Shown here: positions 10,641-46,438 of the stretch, piece by piece | Layout of the letters: each line of letters begins with the position of its first letter | Numbering within the stretch: position 1 is the stretch's first letter | Origin: Hippasteria phrygiana | Lineage: Eukaryota; Echinodermata; Asteroidea; Valvatida; Goniasteridae | Assembly (NCBI GenBank): GCA_037893225.1 | Contig: JAZGUH010000731.1 | Span: forward strand, 620,001 to 684,000 | Direction of reading: 5' to 3' | DNA length: 64,000 bases | Made by a program: the position numbers and the translations under genes | Notes under the pieces: generated by a model | The model's input: only the letters and a program-made list of their open reading frames with translations | The model's database searches: none | Told to the model about the DNA's origin: nothing

Positions 10641-12038
10641 ATTGATTATAAATATCAGTTAATAATACCTTTATCCCCGCAGCGTAAAAGACAATGAAAT
10701 ATTGATTTTTTTTCTATTGCTCAAAAGTACATTTTATTTTATCCGTCTTTACGTTCCCACTGTCTAGGTGCTTCTACCTTGTTATAATATATGACGGACT
10801 GTATGGGTTAAACTAGGCAAAAATGATGTTGCTTTGAAGAAATATTATCAAAAGTCAAATGTATTGTCTTAACACGTGCTTGCATATTTGTTGTTTGAAA
10901 AGCCAGGCTCTAAGTATAATTCTCGTCCCATTTATATATTTTCCCTCGTTGTTAAAAAAAAATCTTGTATTGTGCTAAGTTGCCACCAATTTTAGAAGGT
11001 TGTAATTTCTTGTAATTTGTAAGAGCAAAGAGTTGTTACACATCACGTCAAACCAGTTTCATTTTCAAGAAAAATTATCTTTGAAATAACCATTTATTTT
11101 GGCAAATCTTTCATGGAATAAACCTCAGCTCTGTTTTTCCCAACAGATTTTAAAATTGTTTCTCGTTGGATTAACAAATTTCTGATCATTTTTTTTTGTG
11201 CCACCACAGTATTTTTCTTGAAAAGAAAAAGAAGAAATACAACAAATTCAACACCAAGAATCATGCTCAAATGTAAAGTAATTGGATGTGAATTATCTGT
11301 AAGTTAATTTCTGTGAGTTAACTGTCAATCGTAATTGTGTTTTTTTTTGAAAAAACAATGTCCAAGACATTCATTGGTTTGTACTTTGTTTTATAGTTTT
11401 ACCCTGAAAACTGTCAACAACAAAAAAGATTTTAGTTGTTTGCCAAACTAAGGAAAATGTTTGGCCCAAAACACTGCGTATTTTGGTTATAAAAGCAAAT
11501 GGATTGTGTATGTTTTTAAGACAAGTTTGGTTTAAGAAATAGTTGCTCATTGGTGTTTAATACAGGATTTGTCACAAAACAGTGAGTGCAGTAATGATAT
11601 AAATCATTGGAGTAGCTATATTTTCATGGGTTGAGTTCAGGCCAACAAATGGTGTTCCTGATTGGTTCGAAGCTCCGTCACCGCCCATGCAAGTCACACT
11701 AAAACACTTGTTTCCCGGGCTCACTGTTTAGACAAATTTTTAGATTTAGCAGCACCACTTTTGTGACACAAACACAGTGAAACAGTATTAATTTTGTTTT
11801 ATGTGGTGTAACACTGTTGCCTTTGAAAGTTACAAACAGGACAGGACATATTTGTTAAAAACATCTACAGCTAGATGTCTCCTTGTTTTCTGTAGACACG
11901 CATCTGGATCTTACCCAGAATGTTCAAATGCATATCCAGGTTTTCCGGACCCGAAATATAATTTGGAAAATGAAGGATTGTCTAGTTTTTCAGTGGTATC
12001 GATTTCAGTAGCCTTCACACATACGTCCAGACAGAAAA

Positions 12039-12098
12039 CAATAAACAATAAATCTTTCATAAACAATTTGTGTGACTGTTTGTAAAAATAAAAATAAA
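12039..12098 (+). terminator. Clustered poly(A) signals of NCOR
   Basis: Four AATAAA hexamers within 60 bp at 12040, 12048, 12087 and 12093, downstream of the NCOR stop with no competing gene on this strand. Confidence 0.5.
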
Positions 12099-12110
12099 CA
12101 GAAATTGATG

Positions 12111-13035
12111 TTTACTGCAAGATATTGTGATTATTTTTGTCAACCAAAGTGTAACGACCACTGAAGCATTGCTTTTTTTTTCTTTGTAATTTGAAACTTC
12201 GCACTTGCTTTTTTGTCAAGAAAATGAGGCGGAAAAATTGTAGGCGGGAAAAAAAATAATGTACAGCTTTTTTGTTGAAGATATTCATTAAAGATAATGA
12301 CTGTTGTAAAAAAAAAAGTTGTCTACTAGTTTACATTTTTGCATGGCCTGATTTTGTTAAACAGTTATTCATTTTGGGAAGCATATGTTTAATTTTATAT
12401 TAAAAGTAAACAAAAGATGGTATCTTTGCACACCCCCCCCCCCCCCCCCTGATATTTTACTTCATACTTCAGATCTTGCAATAAAAATACGTCCCAAGTA
12501 TGGAAGATATATTCAAAGACAAAATTATTGATAAAACGGTGAGACATGACAATTTGGCCATTGGGCAAGTCAAAAATGCAAGAATTTATTCAAATATCTC
12601 TTATTATACAACATGCTAGAATACAATTTTTTTTATAGTTCTAAGGCCAAGTAAATCTATGCACATTATTTAGCTTCCCCACCCACTTTTTTTGTCTTCT
12701 CAAAAAAAAAAATAATACAATAAAATTAAATAAAACTACACCGCTAGTGTTAGTCGACTTGGGGGGGAAAAGGATGGGCCTTTTTTAAAAGGCATGGAGC
12801 TAAACATTTGTTTTTTGTTTTACGGCACATTTTTTGAAATGTACAGTAAAATTAAATACCTTTTTCTGGCATGACACGAAGAATGCAGAGATGCTGTTTT
12901 TGTTGTAAAAGATAACGTATTACTTGCTGACGATGAGGACTGGACAGCAAGAATGGGCAATTCTGACATGGCTAATTAAAATATACCAAATAACTATTCG
13001 CAACATTTCATCTGCACAATGCCAGGGGGTTATTA
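12111..13035. other. Intergenic, no gene seen
   Basis: AT-rich, a poly-C run near 12434, several A and T homopolymers. Nothing recognisable. Confidence 0.6.
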
Positions 13036-15217
13036 AGGGACCATGGATTAATGTCAATTTGCGTGCGCACGGGTCCGCTTGCAATTGCACGCAAAGGCAC
13101 GGGCCTCCTGCGTTCCATTGCGTGCCAGTGCATGCCGATGCGTGCCGATGCGTTCCAATGAGCACAGGCAATGCTCAACTGTATCTTTACTTGCACTGTT
13201 TATCAATCTGGGATTAACGATAACAAAGGAACACAGGCCGGCCAAGACGGACGGATTACCAGACGGAGAGGGTGTCATAAAAGGACCAGGGTTTCAAAAA
13301 GGGCTAGTGTGCCACAATAGTGGACTGATGACTCATCTTTTGGAAGCTTTGTTCAGAATACACTTAACTAAACTGGCGATTCAAAGGCTTTCCTAACGTA
13401 ATGATGATTCTAGCGGGACTTAGATTTGTAAAGTATTGTAGTCTATGTGGATTTCTTATTTATTTCAAGTTTCCGTGATTTTCATTAAAACATTGGACAT
13501 GACACTACAAATGTAGAAATCTGGTGAAAGACAGCATCATTTATTTCCTCAAATTCGATCTTTTCGGAGAGAAAAATACGTTTTGAAGAAATTACGCGTA
13601 GATGTAGGCCTACACCATTATTCAAGTTTACCACGCATAAAAACAGCAGTGCTTCGTCATCACTGGATATAAATCTTTGGAAATTCAAAACACAGCCTAT
13701 TAGGCCTATTGTACGAAAAATGGAACGAAAAACAGTTTCAGATTTTTCAAGGCGCAACTATAGGAATACATTCAGAAGATTGTTTGCGTCGGGAGATAGG
13801 CCTACATGGTATCATTCATTGGAATGTTTTCGCTGCGTGATTGATGTAAACGTCGCACCCGAACTATACTTTTTACGGGCAAGGCAATATAGGGCAGCAA
13901 ATTTAAGAGCCTATAGACTTTATTGGAAGTTATTGTTATTCTTTTCTTCGTCAAACAATTTGCACATAACCCATCGTCCGCGATGTATACAACGCTTTTT
14001 CAGATAATATTTTTCTGAGGAATAAATAGCATCGACGTCAGTTCAAATTTGGCGATTACGTGTCTTGTTCCAGGATTTCTTTATTGTGAGATCATTAGCA
14101 CGGCGCGCTTACTAATTACGACATGAGAGCGAAATTCGTGATGACGTCAATGCAATTTTTTGAACCAGAATACTTTTGTCATTTTGTGTCAATGTGTGTT
14201 TTCATGACTGGCTGTTAAAGGAACAGTCCAAATCTCCATTCATTTTGTACATGTTCACCTTTCCATCCATTTTGTTGAGTGGAGATTTCAACCTTCAATT
14301 CTTTCTTGCATTATTTCATAATCTTTTTGCTTTATTGAGAAAATACACAAAAAACGATTTTTTGATTGCAAGTTCGTTAAAAAATAAAGTTCTAACATGG
14401 CGCTTAGGAATTGCGAAATGGGGACGAAATTCAAGATGAAGGCGCCAACTGAAACAACGTTTACATGATAAAGGTATAGGGACCAACATGTACATGCATG
14501 TTTACCTTCCCATCCATTCGATTTGAAGAGTCAAGATTTCAACCTTCAATTTAAATAATCTTGCCGTATTTCATAATTTCTTTGCCTTATTGAGAAAATA
14601 CACAAAAACAATTTTTTGATTGTGAGATAATTAAAAAAAACTCTAACATGGCGCTTACGAATTATGAAACTGTAGATAAATTCAAGATGGCGGAGCCAAC
14701 TGAAACAACTTTTACATTATGAAGATATAAGGACTTACATGTACATGTTCACCTTGCCATTCATTGCGTTTGAAGAGTCAAGAATTTTCATGGAGGACCT
14801 TTTCAAATTCTCGTATCTTTTGTCTCAGATTTGTGGTTTTGATTTTTTGAGAAACTGTATCGCAAATTCTACAGAAAACCCTTAAATTAATAGTTATAAG
14901 AAATCGCTTAAGCCCCAACTTGCAGAAAGAAAGATTAATTCTACCAGTTGCACACTAATCCGGATTAGCGGATTATCTGGGACATAAAAGGTGCTGCCAG
15001 AGACGATCTCTATTGTACACTCGGGCTGGTTGCAAATGAGTCCGTTTGCATGCCACTGAAGGCCACTGCGTGCCACTGCATGCAAGTCCGTGCAGATGAG
15101 TGCCGATGCGTGCCGATGCGTGCCAAAATTTCCCTCGTTTTACCGTGCACGCAAAGGCACGCAAAGGCACGCAAAGGAACGCGTGCGCACGCAAATTGGC
15201 ATTAATCCATGGTCCCT
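13036..15217. mobile_element. 2.2-kb inverted-repeat DNA element, non-autonomous
   Basis: Ends in inverted repeats beginning AGGGACCATGGATTAATG and continuing 36 bp with one mismatch (13036-13071 and 15182-15217). Subterminal short direct units follow: TGCCGATGCG twice at 13134-13152 and again near 15100, and CGCAAAGGCA-like units near 13092 and 15151-15176. Internal tandem repeat at 14245-14785. No transposase recognised; short ORFs inside look random. Superfamily unassigned. Confidence 0.75.
14245..14785. repeat. Tandem repeat, period about 247 bp, ~2.2 copies
   Basis: TGTTCACCTTTCCATCC-like starts recur at 14252, 14499 and 14746. Each unit contains TATTGAGAAAATACACAAAAA and CTAACATGGCGCTTA. 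Confidence 0.8.
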
Positions 15218-15450
15218 AAGGTCGCTCACTCTAGGCATGGTGGGAAACACGGTGTGGAAGACAACTGTACAATGGCTGGTACGTTTGCTATGACCCTGGC
15301 GCCAACGTGATGCTTCATTTTGTACAGTGCCTTGAAGGATTTTACCAAGCCTTTTCAATTGGCAGAGTTATTAGTCCCCCGTAGGTAATTTGCGAAAGGC
15401 ACACAAATATTTTCTTCCAGAGTTTTGAAGTCTAGTCTGTGACCGCCTCC

Positions 15451-15579
15451 TCATTCTAATCTCTCATCTCCCTCCTCAACGTCTTTGAGATCCAGGACCT
15501 CAATGGTTCCCTGTCCCTTGGTGCTGGACCGTACCAACTCGTCCATCTCACGATAGCATCCAGGGTCGACAAGACAAAC
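15451..15579 (-). CDS. SBDS: SBDS exon 5 with stop
   Basis: Acceptor ttccag. Encodes [42 protein letters not shown] then TGA at 15453-15451. Confidence 0.95.
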   Translation of the reverse strand, partial: VCLVDPGCYREMDELVRSSTKGQGTIEVLDLKDVEEGDERLE

Positions 15580-18500
15580 CTGGAAATTGGATGGTTACAA
15601 AAATATGTTACGCCGTCTTCTCAACAGCATGAACTTTTGTCAATCTGCCACTACTTTCCTGTAATTAAATTAAAGGCAACATTGTGCTGAAATCCCATCA
15701 TATTCAATCTTTGTAGTTACCTAACCTATTTCCAAAGTTCTACCACAATGTGTAAGATATATATACTGAACAGCAAAAGAAACGTCGTGATTTTAAATAG
15801 TTGACTATTGGATTATTTTAAATAGTTGACATAACTCGACCACAAGAGTTTTACATGTATCGTTTTCGGGAAATATGCAGTCTAACATCATTCTGAATCA
15901 TGACTGTGCCTGACAATCCTATAGGGGATGGAATGCGACTTGAATGGTTTTCAAAGCATCCGGTATGTAAACGGCCATGGTGGGTAGGTGCAAACATGGT
16001 TTGGGGAGGTATTGGCTTTCATCAGAAAGTTGGACCTGTGGTCTTTCAGAACATCAGTCCAGGTAGAGGTCATGGGGTCACGACTGTCCGGTACATCGAT
16101 CAAGTTGTGAGACCTCACGTTGTGCCGTATTTCGCACGCCACCAGAATCATGTCTTCCAGCATGACAACGCCCGTGCCCACACTGTAAGAGCAACCATGG
16201 ACTTTCTCCAGCAGTTCGACATCAGTAACATGCCTTGGCCTGCTCTCAGTCCGGATTTGAACCCCATAGAACACTTGTGGGATGAGATCCAAAGACGACT
16301 TAATGAAGTGCGCCCAAGGCCGACAACTGCAGCTGAACTGAGTGCAGATTTCCTGAGGGTATGGGCACAGATCCCAATGGCCTTTATCAACCGCCTTGTT
16401 CACTCAATGTACAGGAGATGTGTATCTGTGGTCATCTCTCATTGTGGCCACACAAGGTATTGATATGCACACACTCTAACGTGACCATCACGTGATCAGC
16501 CCCAAAGGCAAACGTGCGCAAAAAAATTCACCGGACTGTGGCGATGATGACAGAAAGGAAATGACTTTAATACTCAGATATCCCCAGTCATATTTGTGTT
16601 GGCCCTATGTTACAAAATATACCTGTTGATATCTTGTATTCATACGACGTTTCTTTTGCAGTTCAGTATATATAGAGAGAGAGAAATGAGTGAAAAAAAC
16701 CTGAATCATTGACATCTGGACATTCAGACTGGTGCCGCACATAGTGCAGCCTGTACGTAACCAGAGCTCCAAGGGCACCACTCTGAATTCTCTGATTTAC
16801 CCAAAACCAAACTGGTGTCTCCAAAATTATTTATGGCCGTATGTACATCATAATATTATATTCCATCAATGTCCAGTGTATCCATTCACCATATAATGGG
16901 GACTAAAGTTCTGGAGAAATTTCTCAAAGCATAACCCTTATGAAACTTCTAAAAATTGAAAGGTGGTTCAACCTTTTTAATACAAATGTACATGTACTGA
17001 AAGGCTAACATTGGGCAAGATTTTCACAGTTCCGGTCCTGGGTCACATTTCTCAATATTTGGGAAAAATAACGCTTGCAGATTGGCAAAGATCATACCGT
17101 TAAGTTTGAGAAATGTCTCCTTCATTCTGTTTCCCATTGTTTGGATACTGGAGTTTTATTTCTGGACTTCTTCGTAGTGCACAAAGGTGGACAACACCTC
17201 AGGAAGTCCAGATTGCAAAAGAGATTCTTTACAAATTCTAAAATCCTGACACAAAATCCTGAAATCAGGAAAAATCCTGACAAATATCACCCCAGCTAGA
17301 CTCGCACCCACAATCTCTCAAATTACCCACAGAATCATGGGTTGGATGCGTCAGACCACTAGGCCCCTGGAACTCCACAAATTCCATCATCATCATCTTG
17401 GACCCCTACTCACCATCTCTAGTTCCTCTCCAAATTCTTCCCTCTCCATGGTCTTAATGAGTGGCTTCAGCTTGCTCTTAACTTTCTTTCCCTCCTTGAT
17501 GGGCAGTGTGATCCTCAACCTCATCTGGGCGCGGTCGATCGGCATCGTCTCTGTCTCCTTCAGCTTCCTGATGACATCAAGGGCCTGTGGGTCAAAGGTC
17601 ATTAGGGGATCCACAAGATCAATGGAGACAGGTTTTTAGTTTTTTCCCGTCAGTATTAGTTAAGGTGTGAAAGAGTCAGCAACTCATCAGCTTGTGCACA
17701 CAAATTACAAAATCAGAAAAGCAAAATTCTCACAAATATATCATAAAAAATCCAAGGGAAAGTGAAAAGGTAATTCAATTGATTCTCAGAGTACACAAGG
17801 AAAATTGAGAAGAGCGGGATGTGAACCTAGGACCTCCAGAATACTGTACCAGTACTCTTCAGACCGAACTATCACTTGGAGGTTTAAAGGTAATATACAA
17901 CATTTGCAAACATCAAAAAACAAAACCACTGAATGTTGTATACTACTTTTAAGACCTGCTCTAGTAAATTTTATTTGTTTGCTCTAAAAAACTTTCACAA
18001 AATGTTCAATTTTTGAAATTAATTTAGTAAGTAAGAATTTAAGACTTAAAATTTGAATAAAACCATGGAGCTTGATGTATGTTCTTTGAAAATGGCACCA
18101 ATCAGGTTGTCCAAATTGAACATATCTTCGAAGTGTTTGAGATTCTCAAATCAAGAATTAAGACGTGGCACTATTGACGCTTTACATGGTTGGGTTGAAA
18201 GCAAGGCTACACTGGCCTTTGTGTGTATTCCTACGTACGGCTCAGCAATCTACATATAGTAGCAATGCAAATTTGCCTCTTATGCATGGGTAGCCTCTTT
18301 TTCATTTCAATATGGCAAAACTGCAAAGGGTGAAAATCACATACAGAGGTTAACCTCTTGAATTCGGAAGACGGCCATAGCAGTGGTTTGTAAAGACCAT
18401 CTTGTTGGTTGACTTTTATAGGTACATTCCTATGCGTACTCAATCCATTCATGTTTCAACTATATTGTTCTTGAATGGGAGTGTAATGAATAGATGGAGC

Positions 18501-20942
18501 TTTTTCAATCAAAGCTTTCATTCACACAAAAGGGGAGGCTCCAGGTGCGATGAATAGGACCACTCTATTCAGTGCGGTGCCTATTGTTTGTGTTTACGCT
18601 TGGCTGCACAGCCAGTTCTTGGCATAGCAGCACTCCATCAATAACAGCCGGAGATAAGGGGTAAAAGCAACTTTTGGTTTGTAACTTTGTTTTCAACTTG
18701 TGGCCAACATTTACCTGCTGTTTTGTTCCCCGGTTGGGCTTCACTGATATGTGGACGTCCTTCATAGCTCTCTCGATCATGCCGACGGTGTACGGCCTCT
18801 TGGTCTCGGGGTTGACGCACTTTTCGGCAACAATGGTGGCGATGTCACGGAACATAGACTCTAGCTGTTGCTGTCGCTCTTTCTCCGAGACTTGAAGCTC
18901 TCCCTTGGCTAAAATCTACAATATGAACATTTTATTTTTTTGATTTCATTTATTTTTTTGTCATTTTAACCAAAACATTTCTTTTTTGATTTCATTTATT
19001 TTTTTGTCATTTTAACCAAAATATTTGGATGGGAAAGCATGCAGCATTTTATAAGGCTAGTGGCCATCCTGAAAAAGGCCTAAAAACTGAGAAAAAAAAC
19101 CTCCTCCTTGTTGGGAAAAAAACAAAGAAACAGCAGGTATATTTTTTTTTCCAAGTAGCCTAAATGAGCATTTATTGCTTGCGTGCTAAGAAGTTGGAAT
19201 ACTTTCTCGAGGTCAAAATCTTTTAGTGTTTTTATTCTCTGTTACCTGTTTGCATATTTCTGTCTGGTCTTCCGTGTTGAACGCTTTCATTAAATCTTCC
19301 CTTTTAGCACCCTGCCCTTTAGACACATTGGTGAAGACTGTGTGTGTCTGCAACACCTCATCTATATCCTTCTCTCTGTTAAATGGGGAAGAAATAATCA
19401 GATAAGCAACTACTCATATCTAGGGCTGTTCATTGTTTTAATAATTTAGTATTTGATTATTCGAAACTGGGTTTGACCGAATATTCAAATATGCGATACT
19501 CGCCAATCAAGTTTTTCATGCTTCAGCAGTAATTATTTTATCAGTATCAAGGGTTTTACGGACGGGAACAATAAACTTCCAGCCACAAAAAGTTACCATC
19601 AACAAAATGCGGAATTTGACACCAATAAGCGCTGTAATTTTTCTATTAAATTAGTATGAGAGTCCGTATCTGTATTCGAACCGGCAAAAAGGTATTCGAA
19701 TATTTGGTTGACGATCGAATATTCAGATATTCAAGACAACCCTACTCAAATCATCCCCATCATCACTATTATAATTTGACTGGGGGCTCACCGGTTTCTT
19801 CCAAATATTTGTTCTGTAATTTTTCCAAAAGGTTGGAGGCTAGGCCTCTTTTTTTGTCGGTGGTAGTGTCATTTAGACATGTATATTTGGAGGTGGGGCC
19901 GCATTATAAGGTCTCTTTTGACATTGGTGGCATCACTATTTGACTAGTTATGTACAATTATAACGCTAGGATCATCCTAGCTACTATTTGACATGCCTTA
20001 CACACAGGGTGTCAAAAAGGTAATCTAAGTTTAACTGAACTGAAAGATTGAAATTTCAGCATCTAGTCAGTATCACATTAGGCAAAGTAAAAAAAAAACA
20101 TGTTTGGCATCCCCGACCATTTCCTTTTTGGAGGCCACCTGGAATTTTTCATTTTCACCAGTGGAAAATGAGGTGAAAAAAACCCAAATGTCACCAATCC
20201 ATCAGAAAATAAAATACTTGCCAGTCAGAACTTCTAAAATCACTGTAAACATTCTCTTGTCCAACATGTCTGTTTCATTTTTGTGTCTTTGCACAGTTGA
20301 AAAACCTGCGGTTGCCAGAAATTTCAAAAAGAATGGCCGCCATCTTAAAAATTTAAAAAAACCTCCTCCTTCCTTTTAAAAAAACCCCTGGATGCTTAAC
20401 ATGTTTTTTTAATATTCCCATATCATCTTCACTATTGACCATCAGTTTTCACCATACTCATCATTATGGTAAAAATCAAACCTTTCCCTCCAATCTCTTT
20501 ATCTCCACTGTCGAAGTAAGATCTTGATGACATTTGTTTACACAGGAAATATTCATTTAATTTTTAGAAGTATTTAATTTGTATAAGTATTAAATTACAT
20601 AAAATAAACTTTTCCAAACAGAAAATTCAGCGGCTTACAGAAACAGTTCAAAGAAAAGAATTAGCAGGTGTGCAACATGTAGTGCATACCGTACTATACT
20701 CCTTAAAATGAAATTTGAACTCCCTAAACTAACATTAATTAAGTCTAAGATAGCCCTCCTAGTCCTATAACATGCCTACGGGGGGTATGCGGTAAACGCG
20801 TCAACACTCACACTTTATTTCTCCAGGACATAACCTTGTTTTTGTAGCAGGCTATTTCGAACCGTTTCCCTGCCTTTTTCATTCTCACAATCGCAACATT
20901 TGTTAGCCGAATCTGGTTTGTTGGGGTAAATATTGCAGCCAT
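15451..20942 (-). CDS. SBDS: SBDS ribosome maturation factor, complete, 5 exons
   Basis: SBDS works with the GTPase EFL1 to release eIF6 from pre-60S subunits, enabling 80S assembly (family knowledge). Exons on the minus strand: 20812-20942, 19246-19375, 18715-18915, 17414-17584, 15451-15579; total 762 nt, 253 aa (human 250). All introns are GT-AG. Exon phases and boundaries match human SBDS at each junction (after V44 second base, ICKQ, TKQQ, LEM). N-terminal FYSH domain: [35 protein letters not shown]. Middle domain: [30 protein letters not shown]-terminal domain: [36 protein letters not shown]. Ends [12 protein letters not shown]. No disruption; two extra residues in exon 4 versus human. 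Divergent from the clathrin-like gene. Confidence 0.96.
15764..16668 (+). mobile_element. Tc1/mariner-like element, deleted
   Basis: About 25-bp terminal inverted repeats, TACTGAACAGCAAAAGAAAC at the left and the inverse of TACTGAACTGCAAAAGAAAC at the right, embedded in TATATA on both sides, as expected for TA-target Tc1 elements. At about 0.9 kb it is shorter than an autonomous 1.3-1.7-kb element. It lies antisense in SBDS intron 4. Confidence 0.85.
15900..16463 (+). pseudogene. Tc1-like transposase, N-terminally truncated
   Basis: 187-aa open frame covering the C-terminal part of a DDE_3-type Tc1 transposase: [18 protein letters not shown] (second catalytic Asp), [18 protein letters not shown] (third catalytic position region), and ends in SHCGHTRY. 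The N-terminal helix-turn-helix domains and the first catalytic Asp are missing (family length about 340 aa), so it cannot be an active transposase alone. The intact frame suggests a recent deletion. Confidence 0.88.
17290..17372 (-). repeat. tRNA-like SINE head
   Basis: On the minus strand, CTAGTGGTCTGACGCATCC and GGGTGCGAGTC are spaced like tRNA A and B boxes. No complete cloverleaf. Confidence 0.45.
17414..17584 (-). CDS. SBDS: SBDS exon 4
   Basis: Acceptor cacag, donor GTGAGT. Encodes [53 protein letters not shown]. Two codons longer than human. Confidence 0.94.
17585..18714 (-). other. SBDS intron 3
   Basis: Contains a tRNA-like head at 17806-17886 and, near 18595, one short CGCTTGGCTGCACA unit. 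No exon seen. Confidence 0.65.
17806..17886 (-). repeat. tRNA-like SINE head
   Basis: Minus strand reads AGTTCGGTCTGAAGAG and, about 35 bp on, GGTTCACATCC (B-box). Degraded. Confidence 0.45.
18715..18915 (-). CDS. SBDS: SBDS exon 3
   Basis: 201 nt, the same length as human exon 3. Encodes [55 protein letters not shown] and [11 protein letters not shown]. Confidence 0.95.
18916..19245 (-). other. SBDS intron 2 with short tandem duplication
   Basis: A unit containing GATTTCATTTATTTTTTTG and TCATTTTAACCAAAA occurs twice head to tail at about 18940-19022. Otherwise AT-rich. Confidence 0.7.
19246..19375 (-). CDS. SBDS: SBDS exon 2
   Basis: Acceptor aacag, donor GTAACA. Encodes [20 protein letters not shown] then [23 protein letters not shown]. 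The human exon 2 donor at the same codon is the site of a common disease mutation. Confidence 0.94.
19376..20811 (-). other. SBDS intron 1, no feature seen
   Basis: AT-rich intron. Near 19430-19745 there are repeated ATTCGAAT/ATTCGAATAT-type motifs that could be an old repeat. No exon recognised. Confidence 0.5.
20812..20942 (-). CDS. SBDS: SBDS exon 1
   Basis: Start ATG at 20942; encodes [20 protein letters not shown] through SWRNK plus GT of a Val codon, then donor GTGAGT. The ATG is chosen because the next residues match the family N-terminus. Confidence 0.94.
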
Positions 20943-21516
20943 CGTGGTTTGTAAATCGTCACTTGTAATACGTATCGATTAAAAAATATGAAAGTTTCAC
21001 GATGTCAATATCCAACGACGAGCACATCACGACGTAAGTGATATAGGCTATTATAGGATTTGGCTTCGTTTGCAAATCCTGGGATAAAAACAACAAACTA
21101 CTTCCGGGTTAGAGGTGCATGCATTGCGCTGTTCTTTTTCCAGCGAAACGTGTTAGTCTAAGTTGCATATTTAAGACTTCTCAGATAAAACTTATGAAAC
21201 AAAACTGATTCAGTTTTTTTTTTTTATATTAACGAAATATTAGGGCCTGTGAGATAGTATTTTGGAAATGAGTTTATTCCGTTGGGATACATTTTGAGGT
21301 AAAACATTGGTGATAATTTGTTTTACTGGAAAGGTATCTGCATGATTTTGTAGAACGCAACATTAATAACATCATGCATGCGTCGTGTGTGCAACGCGTA
21401 TATGGAGGAGGTTGTCTTTAATTTTTAACTTCCTCCGATTTTTCAGCTTTCTGGCCGAGTCACCCTCTCCTTTGCCTGCATAATGATCACCTAGGCTTAC
21501 TGAGGAGCAGAGCAAT
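20943..21516. promoter_or_regulatory. Candidate bidirectional promoter, SBDS / clathrin-like
   Basis: 574 bp between two divergent start codons (SBDS at 20942 on minus, clathrin-like at 21517 on plus), so both 5' UTRs and core promoters must lie here unless there are upstream non-coding exons. An ETS-type CTTCCGG is at 21101-21107, about 160 bp upstream of the SBDS ATG. I see no clear TATA box. The shared-promoter role is inferred from geometry. Confidence 0.5.

Positions 21517-46438
<24,922 letters not shown>

Larger units (their letters stand above)
10444..12110 (+). other. NCOR 3' UTR (inferred)
   Basis: AT-rich, no ORF with family similarity. Candidate poly(A) signals AATAAA at 11117, 12040, 12048, 12087 and 12093. 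The cluster near 12040-12098 is the likeliest end. Contains a tRNA-like SINE head at 10546-10640. The exact transcript end is inference. Confidence 0.55.
15580..17413 (-). other. SBDS intron 4
   Basis: Largest part is the Tc1-like element at 15764-16668, on the opposite strand. A tRNA-like SINE head lies at 17290-17372. Otherwise AT-rich. Confidence 0.8.
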
